Shown here in pieces: positions 1-12,756 of a stretch of 64,000 bases of DNA; within the stretch, counting starts at the first letter, position 1; each line of letters begins with the position of its first letter. The notes beneath the pieces are model-generated. The model made no database searches and was not told where the DNA came from. It worked only from the letters and a program-made list of their open reading frames with translations. The stretch covers positions 2,852,001-2,916,000 of the forward strand of contig NC_089452.1 in the NCBI RefSeq assembly GCF_026210795.1, given 5' to 3'. This DNA is from Rhizophagus irregularis. Its lineage: Eukaryota > Glomeromycota > Glomeromycetes > Glomerales > Glomeraceae. The position numbers were made by a program, and so were the translations under genes.

Positions 1-126
1 GGGTCACCGGGTGGAAAAAAAAATTTATTTTTTTATGATTATGATTGGTCAAAACTAAAATCACATGACTAAATAATAAAATATCTTTTTGTAACATTTA
101 CATGACCCGCCCGGTTATGAGAAACG
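1..126. repeat. Truncated MITE (right part of an inverted-repeat element)
   Basis: The window opens inside a short GC-tipped repeat: GGGTCACCGGGTGG at the very start and GACCCGCCCGGTTATGAG at about 109-126, separated by AT-rich filler. The right tip resembles the right tip of the complete element at 22028-22214 (GACCCGGCCGGACTATGAAA), so both probably belong to one MITE family. The left end lies outside the window. Confidence 0.45.
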
Positions 127-2342
127 AATAATTTTATATACTTGACCTTACCTAAAATAGATTCTTTGTTGTTTGTTCAGATCTCGCTCAAATTTATTTA
201 CAATAGAAGAGAAAAGTACGTATGTAACATGTAAATAAAATATTTAAGAAATTTACATAAAAAATCATCAACTTCTTTTAAAACTTAGGTACTTCCAGAA
301 TAGATGTCCCATCTATCATTTCAAGTTCTTCCTTGGTGAAGTATTTCATAATTAATTGTCCTCAATATTAAGAATAAAGAAATGAATAATACTATAAAAC
401 AAAAATGCAATTGTTACAATTCTTCTTACACAAACATAATCTCACACATGATTGCTACTAACCGCTCAAACTCCAGCTTTTACCCTAGTTTATATAGCTA
501 TTCCTCCAGATGAAAGTTTCCATATGTATAGTATTTCTATTTATTGCTCTATAAGCTCTCATAATTCTTCTCTTGATTTTTCTTACTCACCTTTCTAAGC
601 AAAAAAAGCATAATTGTGAAAAATCAAGTCTAAAAATTCTTAATAAAGATTTACTTTAATTTTCTTTACCACTTTACTTTTTTCACCTCTTGATTATTAA
701 TACCCGTCCTTTAGTTAGTAGTGAAAATATTAATAAACATTTACAGCTATAATAACATCTGTCAGATATAATTTATTTCAAGAACTGAAGTATCCAAATC
801 TGAATCTTTATCATTCTCAGAAACATTAGTTTCTAACTATATACATATTCCACTTTTTGTAATAAGCATTAACATAAATATAATTAACTTGATTTCAGGA
901 AATATAGAAGGATCTGACAGATTGGAAATTTGTGGTTATTGAGACTGTAAATAAGAGTTATATTAAAGGTAACAGCATATGATGAAGAATTATTAATGTT
1001 GGAATTAGAATATCGGAAATTTTCATCATATCTAGCCTTCAAGTTTATTTAAAATCGATTATTTTAAATACAAAAAAAAAAATACTATTTTGGTTTAATT
1101 CTAACCTTATTAGACAAAGATTATAGAAACTTACATAACGATAAGTCGATAATCATTCAAAAAAGATTTCTGCTTTTTTTTTATTTTTGATTATTTTTAA
1201 CCACAGTTTAGATATCTTTTCTTTATTATTTGTTAAACAGATAAATAAGCATAATAAATTTACGTTGGATTTTATTTCAAAAAAAACTTTGAAATCTTAC
1301 TTTTGGGATGATGGAATTATATTTAACCTTTTTACAAAATTTATATATATTATGAAGTGTATTAAATGAACATAAAAAGTCTTGCAAAATCATAAATACT
1401 AAAAATATATATTAATTCTTTCATATTAAAAGTTTCTAAAAAAGAATAATTGTAAAGTTTTTATATCCATTATTATTCATTATCTTATGAATAAAAACAA
1501 TTAATAAATGATATTAATAAACTGAAGAAAAAAATTATTAAGTTAGATAAAAACTACCAATTTTACTTTACCTAATTTAAGACAAAAAGTAAAAGTAAAT
1601 ATAAAAGTTATTGCATAATATACAAAGTATCTTACCTTATATTAATGCCAATTTTTTTTAAAAAGAAAATTTTATTTTTAGTTAGCTATTAATAATTCAC
1701 AGACAGACAGAATTATTATTATTGGAGTTAAGTTATTTAATTACTTTATATAATTATATTGAAATATATAAAGTTTGTAGGCAAATCCTAATATTACAGT
1801 ATATTGACTTAGTTTCGTTATTCTTTTGTATTAAAATAATCAGATAAAGTGATAGCTTCCTGCAATATAGACTGATATTCTCCCAGATGCAAATTCTTTC
1901 TTATCTTTTATTATATATATGTTAAATATTAAAAGATTTGCATGTAAACTTTAAAATATTAATATTTCAGCATCCTTCCTGTCTGATGACTAAATATGCT
2001 ACTTTTTCATATTAAATAATCAGGCAGGGTTTGAGTAATCTTTATGTAACAAAAAGAGATGTAGATATCTTTACTAATATATAACAGATATTAAAATATC
2101 GATATCTATTAAAAAATACTTCACTTTATGTAATTAAATGAACAGTATAGAAAAAAATTTTAATAGTCATATATTATAATCAGGATCCCGAAAAATACAT
2201 ATCATAAAGTGATGATTGGCAATTTTGTCAAATGTTTTTACTAAGGTCAATACGCAAAATTAGTTTATGACCATAATTTTTATTAAATAAGCAATTTTTT
2301 TTTATGACATATTTATATATTTAAAAATTGTTTAAGCAAGTC
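127..2342. other. AT-rich intergenic DNA, no supported gene
   Basis: Only low-complexity AT-rich sequence is seen. The single coding-like trace is a 23-codon minus-strand stretch at 278-349 that starts with ATG and reads MKYFTKEELEMIDGTSILEV before two more codons groups and a stop. It could be a terminal exon of a gene family copy, but no upstream exon was found. Confidence 0.4.
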
Positions 2343-2492
2343 AGAATTCCAGCTTTTTTGTAGAGCTATGCTACTAATTAGTAGAAAATCCTGGAATTCC
2401 AAGAATTCTAAGGAGTTAAGCTGCTAGTTAATAGAAAATCGCTAGAATTCCAAGGCATTATACCACTAATTAGTAGAAAATCGCTGGAATTA
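2343..2492. repeat. Imperfect tandem triplicate with inverted ends
   Basis: Three copies, about 45-50 bp apart, of a unit containing ACTAATTAGTAGAAAATC followed by a GGAATT-type end occur at about 2370, 2421 and 2463. The palindrome ACTAATTAGT sits inside the units. The outermost ends are inverted: GAATTCCAGC at about 2344 and GCTGGAATT at about 2483. It is probably a small MITE that expanded internally. Confidence 0.55.
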
Positions 2493-3659
2493 TAATTATA
2501 TATATTTATACAGTATATTAAAAAAAAATTACCGGCATCTTACGCAAATTAAAATATATGACATTATGCAAAATAATTGCTACTATGCAAACTATATATA
2601 TAACTTTTTATGACTTTCGAGAATTTTACTAATATGGTTAAATAAACTTGCATGTGGCCATTGTGACCTTTATATGTATTTTTCAGAATTTCAGAATCCT
2701 ATTATATCTGAATAATCTGATCAAATTTTAATTATGCACAGTATTTTATTAGTAATTGTCCGAAGCGTAGTGAAGTACACTCAATATCTGTCACGCTATG
2801 GCCAATGAAATTTTAAGATCAGGTGTAACAACAATAATAGGCCAATGAAATTTTAGAATCAGGCTTAACACGTGATATTATTGATAATCATGTGATTGTA
2901 ACGCTTCAGAGTTCAGACACCGTATTAAAATTATATAGAGCAATATATGATTTATATATATATATAAGGAATTTGCTATATGATAGAATTATATACAAAA
3001 ATCATTACAAATAATATTCAAATTATTATTTATATTATACGTATAAAAAATTTTTTAGTGTAAATTCTTTATTTACATATATAAAGAATATTTTTAATAA
3101 CTGAATGTATGTTGTATGGATTTGAATCTACTTTAAATTACTAGTTATACATACGTAAATGCATATGACTATACTACTAAAATTATTCAATTTTACTAAA
3201 CAATTTTTAATTAATAAAGAAAGTTTAATTTTATTAAACCAAAGTGATAAAATTATACTGTGAAATTAATAAATAGAAAAAAAATTTTTTAAAAGTTCAT
3301 TAATGTCATAGTATGAAAAATGATTTTTTCATGAATATTAGTGTTATTAATAGCTCAGCTTAGTCCAAATTAAAGCTAAAGCTAATAAGAAATTAAGTCA
3401 AACTAAACTGATTTCCATCAACTTTACAAGTTATAATTAGCAAGTATATGCAAATTTAAGAAAATTTTATTTTCCACAAAAATTATATATACTTATTAGA
3501 TGTTGAGATATTTAATAAATATATATCTGATATATTTTTTTAATTTTATAGTGTAGTATACAATAATAATAAATTTACTTGTTATAATAAACTTACAATT
3601 ACAGCAAAATTTCCAAACAGACAATTTTTCAACAGGATATTTGCCTAACAGGTTTTGCT
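2493..3659. other. AT-rich intergenic DNA, no supported gene
   Basis: No gene is visible. A short direct duplication, CCAATGAAATTTTA, occurs at about 2801 and 2842, and a CACGTG hexamer lies at 2869-2874. Confidence 0.45.
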
Positions 3660-4582
3660 TAGAGCTGCGACCCGTTACCCGTTTACCTGGATACAATCCG
3701 GGTATACTCAGGTATTTATGAGTATCTGGGTTATAGAATAACAAACGGGTAAAAATGGGTAATACCCATTTTGTATCCGATTTATGTTGACACATATATA
3801 CTGTAGAGCTTGTGCCCGTCATAACGACGTTTGCCACCACAAACTACAAAGATAAATTATTAATATTATCAAAATGAAAAAATTCAAGAAAGAAAGGAAA
3901 TTCTAAGTCTTATTCCTAATCTAATTCTAAGAAATATATTTAAACAAAATAAAATTAATGATTTCCCCATTTTAGACGTTCAAAAACAACCAATTAAAAT
4001 AATAATTTCTTATTCGTTCATTTCTACTGCTTCGTCATGATTATGTAGATCATTTTCAAGGGTTATCCTGACTACCCGATCCCCAAATGAAATAATTAAC
4101 CAATAAAATCTTACAAACTAGTTTACCGTCATCGCGGATGCAGAAAATTTAAAATTTTGTACACTTAGACTACATATAAAATTGCGCCCCAAAATTAAAA
4201 ATTTCACTAGGTAATTTCGGCCTCTACAATACCCAGGTATTACTCGGGTAATTGCTCCATAAATTTTGCCAGAATTAAGATGTTAACTCCGGCCAGAATT
4301 AATGTTTATATATCTTGCCACAAAAATAATCTATGAAAATTTTTGACCTAAAGAGATTCTTATTAATTCTGGCCAAAATTATAATTTTTGGCCAGAATTA
4401 AGCGGTGTATTAATGGCCACTGGTGAGTTTTAGCAATACTTATCCTAAAAAACTTCTTCATTTGTTTTATATTTGATAAATATCTTGATTTATATATTTA
4501 TTGAGAAAAGAATAGGTTTTTATCCAAAAAGATACGGGTAATACCCGTTTTGAAGTCGAAATTCTGATGGGTCGCAGCTCTA
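3660..4582. mobile_element. Non-autonomous hAT-like inverted-repeat element
   Basis: The ends are the perfect inverted pair TAGAGCTGCGACCC (3660-3673) and GGGTCGCAGCTCTA (4569-4582). The 8 bp outside each end are gttttgct on the left and gtcttgtt on the right, matching at six of eight positions, as expected for an aged 8-bp hAT target duplication. The TAGAG-type end is also hAT-like. Inside both ends there are clusters of ACCCG/GGGTAATACCC motifs, which in hAT elements are often transposase-binding subterminal repeats. No transposase is present; the minus-strand open frame over the left end is a by-product of the repeat. Confidence 0.7.
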
Positions 4583-4829
4583 GTCTTGTTAGAATTATGC
4601 AGAATTATACATGAATATATGATCAGCCGTTCATTAGATTGCTAGAAAAATGTCTTAAATGTCTTATTGGAAATGATCTGTAAGTGTAAACTTACTAATA
4701 AAATCTTAATATTAAATATAGTAAACTTTTTATCATATGCGCGCATTTTTGAAATTTTGACACACCCCAAAATTTAAGTTGCACGCAAATCATTTGTCGA
4801 TGGTGTATATGCGAAATTCGGGCATATAT

Positions 4830-6620
4830 TTGTAACTTACAGAAACGATAACTTACACTATGTGTAAGTTATACGTGACTAGTGAAGGTAATAGATTTTT
4901 GGGAATATTTTTTTCATATAAGGACGATAGAAAAGTATACATAAGGAAAATTGCGCATATGGTTGAGATTTTTTGTTCAAAAATAAGATGGAGGAAGTTA
5001 ACGGATAAAATTTTGATATCATTGTGGAATACGGTAATGATTCCAGCAATTGAATATCAATTGCAAGCAGTAGTTTTAACGGAATTAGAATGCGAGAAAA
5101 ATTATGGCGAAGGTAAATAAAGTATTAAAACATAGTTGTAATTTGCCGATCAGTTGTCCAAATGCTATAATTTAAGATAAAGACTTATTGTAAGTTAAAA
5201 ATATTTACGCATTGCAATTGAAAATGTTAGAGAAAAACATTGTTTATTATAGTATTGGTCGTAAAGATTTAAAAAAATTATTCAAGATGAATTTAGTTAT
5301 ATTACAAGGTTTATATTGGACGGCAAAATGTATTGGAGAAAAGAATGTTAATTTAAGAAAACTATGTCACAGTTATGTAAACGATAGTTTAAAGATGTTA
5401 AGAGACAATGGAATTTCAATTTGCGATCACGAGTTAATTACGGATAATTATAATAAATGTCATAGATATTTAGGTGGTTGTCACTAGATATTTTTAGTGA
5501 AAATGAATATAATAAATGGAAGGTACAGTTAAAAAAGAAGAAAATATTATTTTTAGATCAGATCATAAAACACGATAAAGAATATCTAATGAAGTGGCAA
5601 CATTTTTGTGTGGAACGAGGTTTTATTAATTATGGAGGTGGTGAACCTCTGCGGTACAAGCGTTTAAAAGAGATAATATGTGAGGATGCAAATTCTAGAG
5701 AAATTAAAAAACAAATATAAAGTCAATATGGCGGAAGAAAAACTAGTAGAATGTTTGAAATTAGATGATGTGGCTTCTAGGAAAAAGATAAAATAATCAC
5801 GTGGAACGAAAGAAGGCATAGTATTTTGTAAGTATTAACGTAAATCTAAAAGTAAAGGATGGAATGGTTTAGGGATACATTATACTCAATAACGAATAGT
5901 GATTTTGATTCTCCTTGGTTAAAAAAGTGCGCAGGATGTTATAAAAATATTTCTAGAAATAGAGAGGACGATGTTTGTTTAATACATTGTAATATTGGAG
6001 ATGAATTAAGTAGAGAAATAAAAATAAGAAAGATAACATAAAATGAATTGTCAAGTAATGAAGGAAGTGTGAAACCATTTGAAAATCTGTCTGATATCAT
6101 CGACAAAAATAATATTTTAATTACTAAGAAACATAAAGAATTAAATGAAGATACAAAAACGGAAGATGTAAGGGAAGCTGAATTTTTGCTTTGGTTAAAT
6201 TATATATGTGTAAATAAAGAAAATTTCGTTTGGGAAAATTTCGATGAGTTAGTTAATAAATGGAACGATATCGACAAAGTAACGATTACGGCACGTCAAT
6301 ATTTAAATATAATAACAATATAGAAGGAAACAGACGAACAATGGGGAACGTTGAATTTAGAATTACGACGATATATAAGAAAATTTTTAATACAAATTTA
6401 AAATTTAGTATTAACGAAGATATGAATGAAATGAAAAGAATTTTAATCACATTAATTATCGCTATGAATTAGAAAAATTTAAGAATGAGACAAGTAATAG
6501 GAGAAAGATAGATTACAAAAACTATTACTTTATTAAAGTTTTATATCAGATAACAATAAGGCAGAAATGATGCTATTAAAGCAATTAGAACAATTATTTG
6601 TTATTAATATAAGTTTCAAT
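4830..6620 (+). pseudogene. Decayed LINE-like reverse transcriptase, C-terminal part
   Basis: Successive open pieces in shifting frames (about 4860-5120, 5212-5487, 5478-5720, 5859-6041, 6048-6323, 6260-6472) read as one protein broken by stops and frameshifts. The first piece has RFLGIFFSYKDDRKVYIRKI and later IRWRKLTDKILISLWNTVMI, resembling the thumb and post-RT region of non-LTR retrotransposons of AM fungi. A later piece has a cysteine/histidine cluster (KKCAGCYKN, DDVCLIHCNI). The codon composition is richer in G and C than the flanks. The family call is from general resemblance only; the YxDD catalytic core is not in this fragment. It is clearly non-functional. Confidence 0.5.
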
Positions 6621-6890
6621 ATTAATTGGGCAAAATTTAGGTAAACAAAGTTACACTAAATCTCTCCATATCAAAATCTCCGTATAATAAAACAGAGTAA
6701 AGACTATCGTACTCGTAGATCGCTATTCGATATTCATTCATACATTTACTATTCCCTGTTACCAAACTAACTAAAGTAATTCTATACTATAATCTATATA
6801 CGTTATCCTAAAAAGTTTTATACACGTTTTTCCGTTTTTATCCTTGTTTTTGCTATTTTCTAAATTTTCTACCAATATACTAATTGTTCC

Positions 6891-7166
6891 TCATCCCTCA
6901 CTACCTCCTTTTGTTTGTGTCGTCTCGATGATGTTAAACTTGATGATGGGCTCACTTTGCCGCCACTCCATCGAACAACCACTTGTCCTTGAGGTAAAAT
7001 TTTTATCATGTGTTCGTCGGATCTTGTCTTTCAAATTGCCGTATTCGTCTATATAATCATCTTGTTTCTTCAGTTGTAACTCTTTTCCAATCTCGTTGTT
7101 TCTCATCGACTTAGTTATCGCGCTCATCAAATCCACTTCTTTGTTAAAATATAAAATTATCATCAC
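6891..7166 (-). pseudogene. Unidentified short coding-like fragment
   Basis: A 91-codon minus-strand frame, richer in charged residues than chance AT-rich frames, contains KELQLKKQDDYIDEYGNLKD and CSMEWRQSEPIIKF. It lies between two decayed coding remnants and may be part of the same or another retroelement. No domain is recognised. It has no obvious partner exon. Confidence 0.25.
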
Positions 7167-7289
7167 GTGACTGCGTGGCGAAGTGGTGGTAACACTAACA
7201 TATAAAAGTTTGAATTAACGCGATTAGCGTGACAATTACTTCTGTCATGTCTTTCTCTAACCAAACTCTTTTTTACTCAAATAAAATAA

Positions 7290-8330
7290 TACCAACTATA
7301 CATACACTATTGTTGAAGAAGGTTTTTACCCTTTAAAAAACATAATTTGCTATACCTCAGCTCGTTCTCGCAATGGAATTCAATTTAAAATTCCAGATAA
7401 TTATTTAGTTCAAACTAGCTGGGGTAGAGGAGATTTACGACATACCATAAAATTTGAAATTGAATATGAATCAGATGGATAACCTGTTTTTAGAATTTGG
7501 TTTAAAAAGAACTTTCAGCAATACGTAATAGAATTAAAGCTGCCAATGAATACTTGTGAGTTGGTACACCATTTTAAATAAAATTTTGTATTTTTATTTA
7601 TAACATTAGTTTTATCATTTGTTTTAAAATAGAGGAAAATCCTAATACTCATTCAAATCTTTTTGGAATACATGTATTTGGTCTTGTTCTTTATCTACAA
7701 ATGCTACAAATGTAGATAAAGAACATGAAAAAAAAAGTCATTCTCGTTCTTTTAAACTATTTAACATGTTAAAGTGAACCTATTAAACACGTGCATTTTC
7801 TATACATATTGATACAATATTTCAAATGAAACTCTGAATTTCTATAATTAAAGCGATCAGCCAATTTTGCAAGAAATCCGATTTAATGTTCAATTTAGGA
7901 TTATTTGGCTGATTATCATGATAAAAATGAAAAAGAAAATCAGCGCATTGATGCATTTACAAAAGTTATTGATCAAGGGCCAATTTCCCAAGATGCTTAC
8001 CAAAACCTAACTGCACTTCAATCTGAGTTACCACATTAATGAAGAAATGAGTTAAAAATCCTCATTTCTATTTTAAATATTAAAAATACATCCCTTATAA
8101 ATGAAGCTCGGATCAAGAAGTTGTAGAAGAGATGTTACAATATATTGGTAAACAGGTTATAGACGTATTTCAGATATTTTACATTTTGTAATTCCAGATC
8201 TTATGAATAGAAGTAATCTCAATCCAAATGATCCTATAATTCATGTATGAATATCAGATGATGGGCTTAACGAAGGCAGAAAAGTGAAACACGTTATGAT
8301 TTTTTTTTTGATTTTTACGAATATACAAAA
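7290..8330 (+). pseudogene. Decayed multi-copy-type coding remnant
   Basis: Translated pieces in several frames give protein-like strings, for example FAIPQLVLAMEFNLKFQ near 7350, QTSWGRGDLRHTIKFEIEYE near 7412, and RRISDILHFVIPDLMNRSNL near 8160-8230 followed by VRISDDGLNEGRKVKHVMI. Stops and frameshifts separate them, so this is a dead copy. The style is that of lineage-specific expanded hypothetical families or transposon proteins in AM fungi. No function can be assigned. A 14-bp perfect hairpin lies inside it at 7686-7724. Confidence 0.35.
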
Positions 8331-10255
8331 GAGTAATCTATATTTATAAATTCTATAAAATTCTATAAATGTATATATCCTTTTGTTTTCCGCTCCACTG
8401 TTAATTAAGGTAAACTAGACCGCTTTTTTTATATTAATATTCAAATAAATTACAATTAACCTTTGCTTCAGCTTGTCCATCAAATAATAAAACAAAGGTT
8501 AATATTTACGCCCCCAATTCTGATTGTTACTAGCTGTGTATACGCGTCTGGGCCTTGAAAAAAACACCACTTTTGTAGTTAAAATAGTAAATATAGCTAA
8601 AAGAGATTGATATTTATTTACCGATAGTGCATTGACAAGCCCATGATTACACATTGATTGTTAACATTTACCGAAATATGTTTGGCCAAATATTGTATAG
8701 AATGTTCGCTGAGAGTTGGTTTTGTTATAGACATTTCATATGTCTCAGAGGTAGGGTGTCTTGGGCTGATAAAACGACACTTAAAAATAAATTACGTAGA
8801 GACATATGTCAACAATCTCTTCCTCACCACGCATGCACGTTCTCGCACTTTCTTCTGATGCCTCCTCGAATGTCTAAATCATCAAAAAAATCGTCACTGT
8901 TGCTATTAAACTGAACTTGTACTTGAGGGAGAGTGGTATTGATGACCTCGGATGTACCTTCAATTTCTTTTTTGGATTATCATCATCATAAAGATTCATA
9001 ATTTCGTATCCTTGATTGGTTGTAGATTTATCAAAAAGTCGAGTGAAAGTAAAGTTTGATTTTAGTCTATTAAACAGAAACCATTGTGCTGTCAGTCGAG
9101 TTCTTCATGAAACGAAACAACTAATTTTTTTACCCGTTTCTCCTCAATCAGTCCTTCGCTTTGCATATTCTCGATATTCATCCAAAAAGCTTTGTTCATT
9201 TTTTCATTATTCAACTGCAGTAAAAAAATAAAAAGGAAGAAATATAATAAGAATCTATTTCATATAGGTCATTGACAGCGTAGGATGGAACGCAACCCTA
9301 TACTTCGTATATTATCACGAGAACGCAACTCCTTTAAGATCACCCTACACTCAAGACGAGGGCGGGGAGCGCCACCTCATACTTCATGAATACACTGTAT
9401 TCTTACAGAGACGCAATCTGCTGGAGTTCCCACGTCTCCTGCAGGAACGAAACCTGCTCTTCATTTACATTATACGCAACTTTTTTAATAAGCTTTTCGT
9501 CACATTTCAACTCTTGCGCAACAGATATAAATCGTTTCTTCCAAAAGGCATTTTTGTTTGGTCATGATTTATCTTTTAAGTTTGTTCGGCTATTAATGTT
9601 TTGTTTTTACACAAGAAATTACTAAAGGGATATTTTTGCAGGACGCGATTTCTGTTCATAACAAGTAGAGTTAAGATTTGCAAGAAGTCAAAACTCATAG
9701 ACATGTTAGAAGAGCCTACTATAATACTATAAGAGGGGCTTTAAATATATATAAAATAACTCGAAATTAATAAAATTAAAAATTAATAATAAAGTTCATT
9801 AAAATCATTAAAATCTAATCACTAGATTTTAAGATAATCATAAAAAACTAAAAGGGTAAAAAAGTATTAAAATCAATTTAAAAACTTTTAAAATGTAATT
9901 TCATTAATATTTATAAGAATATTTTATATATTTTATTTCAAAATGTAATTTTAACATTTTAATTAAAGTAAATTGCCTTTTATTGTTTAAGTTGTTTAGT
10001 GAAATTAAAACAGAATCCAGGAAATTTTTGTTTCAAAAATATTTTTTTATTATAATTGCTAGTATTAATTTTAAAAATAATATACTGCAAAAATATTTTC
10101 TTAGTTTTTATTTCAAAGTTTTTTACTCCAAATCACCAGATCACTATTAGCCAGAATTATCAATTTTTACCGGCACTATATTTTTTAATGCTGGTTGATC
10201 GTCATAATTTCAGTCACCACCTCCAGTGATAGTTAGAAAAATTCTTTATTAAATA
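8331..10255. other. Intergenic region with no recognisable gene
   Basis: Between 8640 and 9640 base composition is less AT-rich and several overlapping open frames exist (for example 9016-9231 and 9386-9625), but none shows a recognisable domain or plausible splice structure. One frame around 9270-9480 carries the near-repeat RRNLLEFPRLLQERNLLF, hinting at a repeat protein remnant. From 9640 onward the sequence is low-complexity AT-rich DNA. Confidence 0.4.
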
Positions 10256-10453
10256 CAGTCAGCCCCCTTTATAGTCACACCCCTTGGGACCGAAAAAAAA
10301 GGGTGTGATTATAAAAAAAGTCATATGTTGTGATTATAGAGGAGGTTTTTCTAATATATTTATTAGTACATTGGGCCAAAATATGGTGTGCTTATAAAGG
10401 GGAATTTTATATGTTGTGATTATACGGGGGGTGACTATATAGGGGGTCGACTG
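10256..10453. mobile_element. TA-flanked MITE with TACAGTC ends
   Basis: A 198-bp element flanked by TA on both sides. The left end begins CAGTCAGCCCCCTTTATAGT and the right end is its near-perfect inverse, ACTATATAGGGGGTCGACTG. Interior copies of GTGATTATA-type motifs occur in both orientations. TA target duplication and CAGT tips are typical of Tc1/mariner-like MITEs. Confidence 0.8.
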
Positions 10454-11677
10454 TATATTAAATAAATAAAAAATTAAAGTAATAGTTACTTGTAGTAAAA
10501 TTATAATATAATTTGGCTAATATTTTATTAGATTTTTAATTTTGCATTATTACTACTAATAAACTTAGCAATTTTTTTCTTTTTTTATTATTTAATAAAT
10601 AATTTCAAAATATATATTTTTTTCAATTAAAATAGTATTAAATAAAAAATATTATGATATATTAAATAAATAATTAAAAAAAATATAAAATTTCAAATAT
10701 TTCTAATATAACTTTAACTGAAACTTATTAATAAACAAAACAAATTAAAATAAATTTAAAAAAACAAATTTTGTAATTATTTTACCAATCAGTAATTCAA
10801 TTTAAACAATTTTTTTTTAAATTATAAATCTTAATGAATTTTATAAAACAAAAAAAAATTTATTAATAGATGATAAAATATCAATTGCAATAAATTAAAA
10901 TAATAATTTGTATAATTTATATATATTTTTTATAAATATATATATATAATATTTTAAATTTTATAAATATGCAAAAATTAAAGCAACTGAAAACTTTTAG
11001 TAATAAACAATTATTAATTATATATATAGCAAATAATAATTTTATTATTTTTTTTTCTGCAGCACTATTAAAATAATAAAAGTATAAAAATATATATATA
11101 AAAAACTATTTTAATATTATTCTTACAGTATAAACCACTTATAACTTATTATACTATGCTTAATAAGTAGTTAATAAATTAAATTAATTAGAATTAAACT
11201 GTAATTTAACAATTCAGTTTAAAGTATAAGTAAACTAAATTATAAACTGAGTTGATTTGGTTCAAATATATTAAATTATAACTATTTTTATTTCAAGTTA
11301 AAATATTATTTAACTTAATTATATTGGCACTATAAAATTGGCCAGTATTATAAAAATTTTAGCCAGAATTAATTCAGTATATTTAATCAGATTCATATAT
11401 ATTATATATTGTATTATAAACTTTATAAAATTTATTTTTATTGACTATAAAAAAATTTTATATTTTCAGTAACTAATATATATAATATGCAGGTTTTTTA
11501 TTATGAAAAAACTAAATTTCTAAATAAAGCATTATAATTTATAAACTCCTTTTGATATACTAAGTAAATTGTAAAGCAGGCGAAAATACACATACTATAT
11601 GGTTTTTAAAGATGTTACAATTGTGCCAAAAATGTAAAAATTTAAAAAATTTAAAAAAATAGAGAATTGGAAAATTT
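10454..11677. other. Low-complexity AT-rich intergenic DNA
   Basis: Sequence is dominated by A/T runs and TA repeats, with no coding or RNA signal seen. Confidence 0.5.
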
Positions 11678-11735
11678 GGCAAAGTTCGGCAAAATTCGGC
11701 AAGTTCGGCAAAGTTCGGCAAAGTTCGGCAAAGTC
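11678..11735. repeat. 10-bp minisatellite GGCAAAGTTC
   Basis: About five consecutive copies of GGCAAAGTTC with few substitutions end at CAAAGTCTCGTCGTACTGTA. The terminal TACTGTA resembles the CTGTA tip of the TACAGT-ended MITEs, so this may be the internal repeat of a solo or truncated element. Confidence 0.65.
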
Positions 11736-11897
11736 TCGTCGTACTGTATTTAGTAATAAAAAAAATTTACTATAGTAATATTTTAGATTTAAAAATTACG
11801 TAATAACCACACGTAATTAAAAGTTAAGGTAATATTTTTCTCCCCAAAATTATTTTCCCACTTTTTTCACTTCCCAACCCGCTTTTGATTCTAAAAC

Positions 11898-12084
11898 GTG
11901 AGCGTCGCCTAGAGGTAGTGCGATACTAGGGACACTCGTGGAAAGAGTATTGGCAAGCCAAGGGACTCTCCCCCAATTGCAAAAATTCGTTTAATATCAA
12001 AGTTACACAGTGTGTAACGTTTCAGATATTAGACTGAAAAGAACAGATACTACACTTGATCTTAGCCAATAGGCAAGAGAGGAT
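11898..12084 (-). ncRNA. U2: U2 spliceosomal snRNA
   Basis: Read on the minus strand from 12084, the sequence has the invariant U2 block GGCTAAGATCAAGTGTAGTA, containing the GTAGTA branch-point-recognition sequence, then ATCTGTTCTT. Next come an 8-bp perfect hairpin (GTTACACA/TGTGTAAC), an Sm-type site AATTTTTG, and a 3' stem-loop closing as CCTAGTATC...CCTCTAGG, equivalent to stem IV of other U2 RNAs. Length is about 187 nt, normal for U2. The 3' end is placed by analogy and may be off by a few bases. U2 pairs with the branch site of major-class introns. The gene is divergent from the CMTR1-like gene, 672 bp away. Confidence 0.96.
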
Positions 12085-12756
12085 AAGGAAAAAAAAATTG
12101 CTGCATTACGATATCATTTTAAATAAAAATTTGAAAAAAATCAAATTATGGGATTTCAGTTGCCCCTGACGTTTGGGTGCATCACAACTGGTTGACCAAT
12201 CAAAATCCGAGCAATTTTCTTACAAAATTTGTAAAAAAAAACAAGAAACCTTCTGGAATTAAATTAGAATGTCAACGTATTTTGAACTTGTCATCTAATC
12301 TTAGTTCCTTTAATTAATATAGTTACGAAAAGAATTAATTTATTATTGTAAATGAAAATTTCTATTATTTTCCTTGTGAAAGAAACTCGAAGTTTGAAAT
12401 TCTTTTAATTCGTTGGGAAATAAAAAAAAATTAGTAATTCGATGGGAATATAAAGAATAATTTAGCCATTATGTTAAATTATTAATGAATACTTATTTAA
12501 TATATCTGCACAAATTTAGAATAGTACGTATTCAAAGAATAATAATTCTTTTTATTTTTCTTGTTATGCAGTTGACTCCACATTAATACATAAATGGTTT
12601 CTTTTTGGGAAAAAACTTGATTCGATCATATATTTGCTGATCAATTATAAATTCTAATCGTTTTTGAAAAAAAAATTTCTCTCTCCACCGCTAAATAAAT
12701 AAAAAAAATAAAATAGAATAAAATAAAATAAAAAAAACAGAATAAAAAAATCCTCG

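Noticed and set aside
1187-1369. 60-codon open frame in AT-rich DNA
   Set aside because: Composition is that of random AT-rich sequence; no homology or splice partners.
7168-7232. tRNA-like stretch with a box-A-like TGGCGAAGTGG
   Set aside because: No acceptor or anticodon arm can be drawn, and the box-B-like GTTTGAATT is a poor match. It is not a tRNA.
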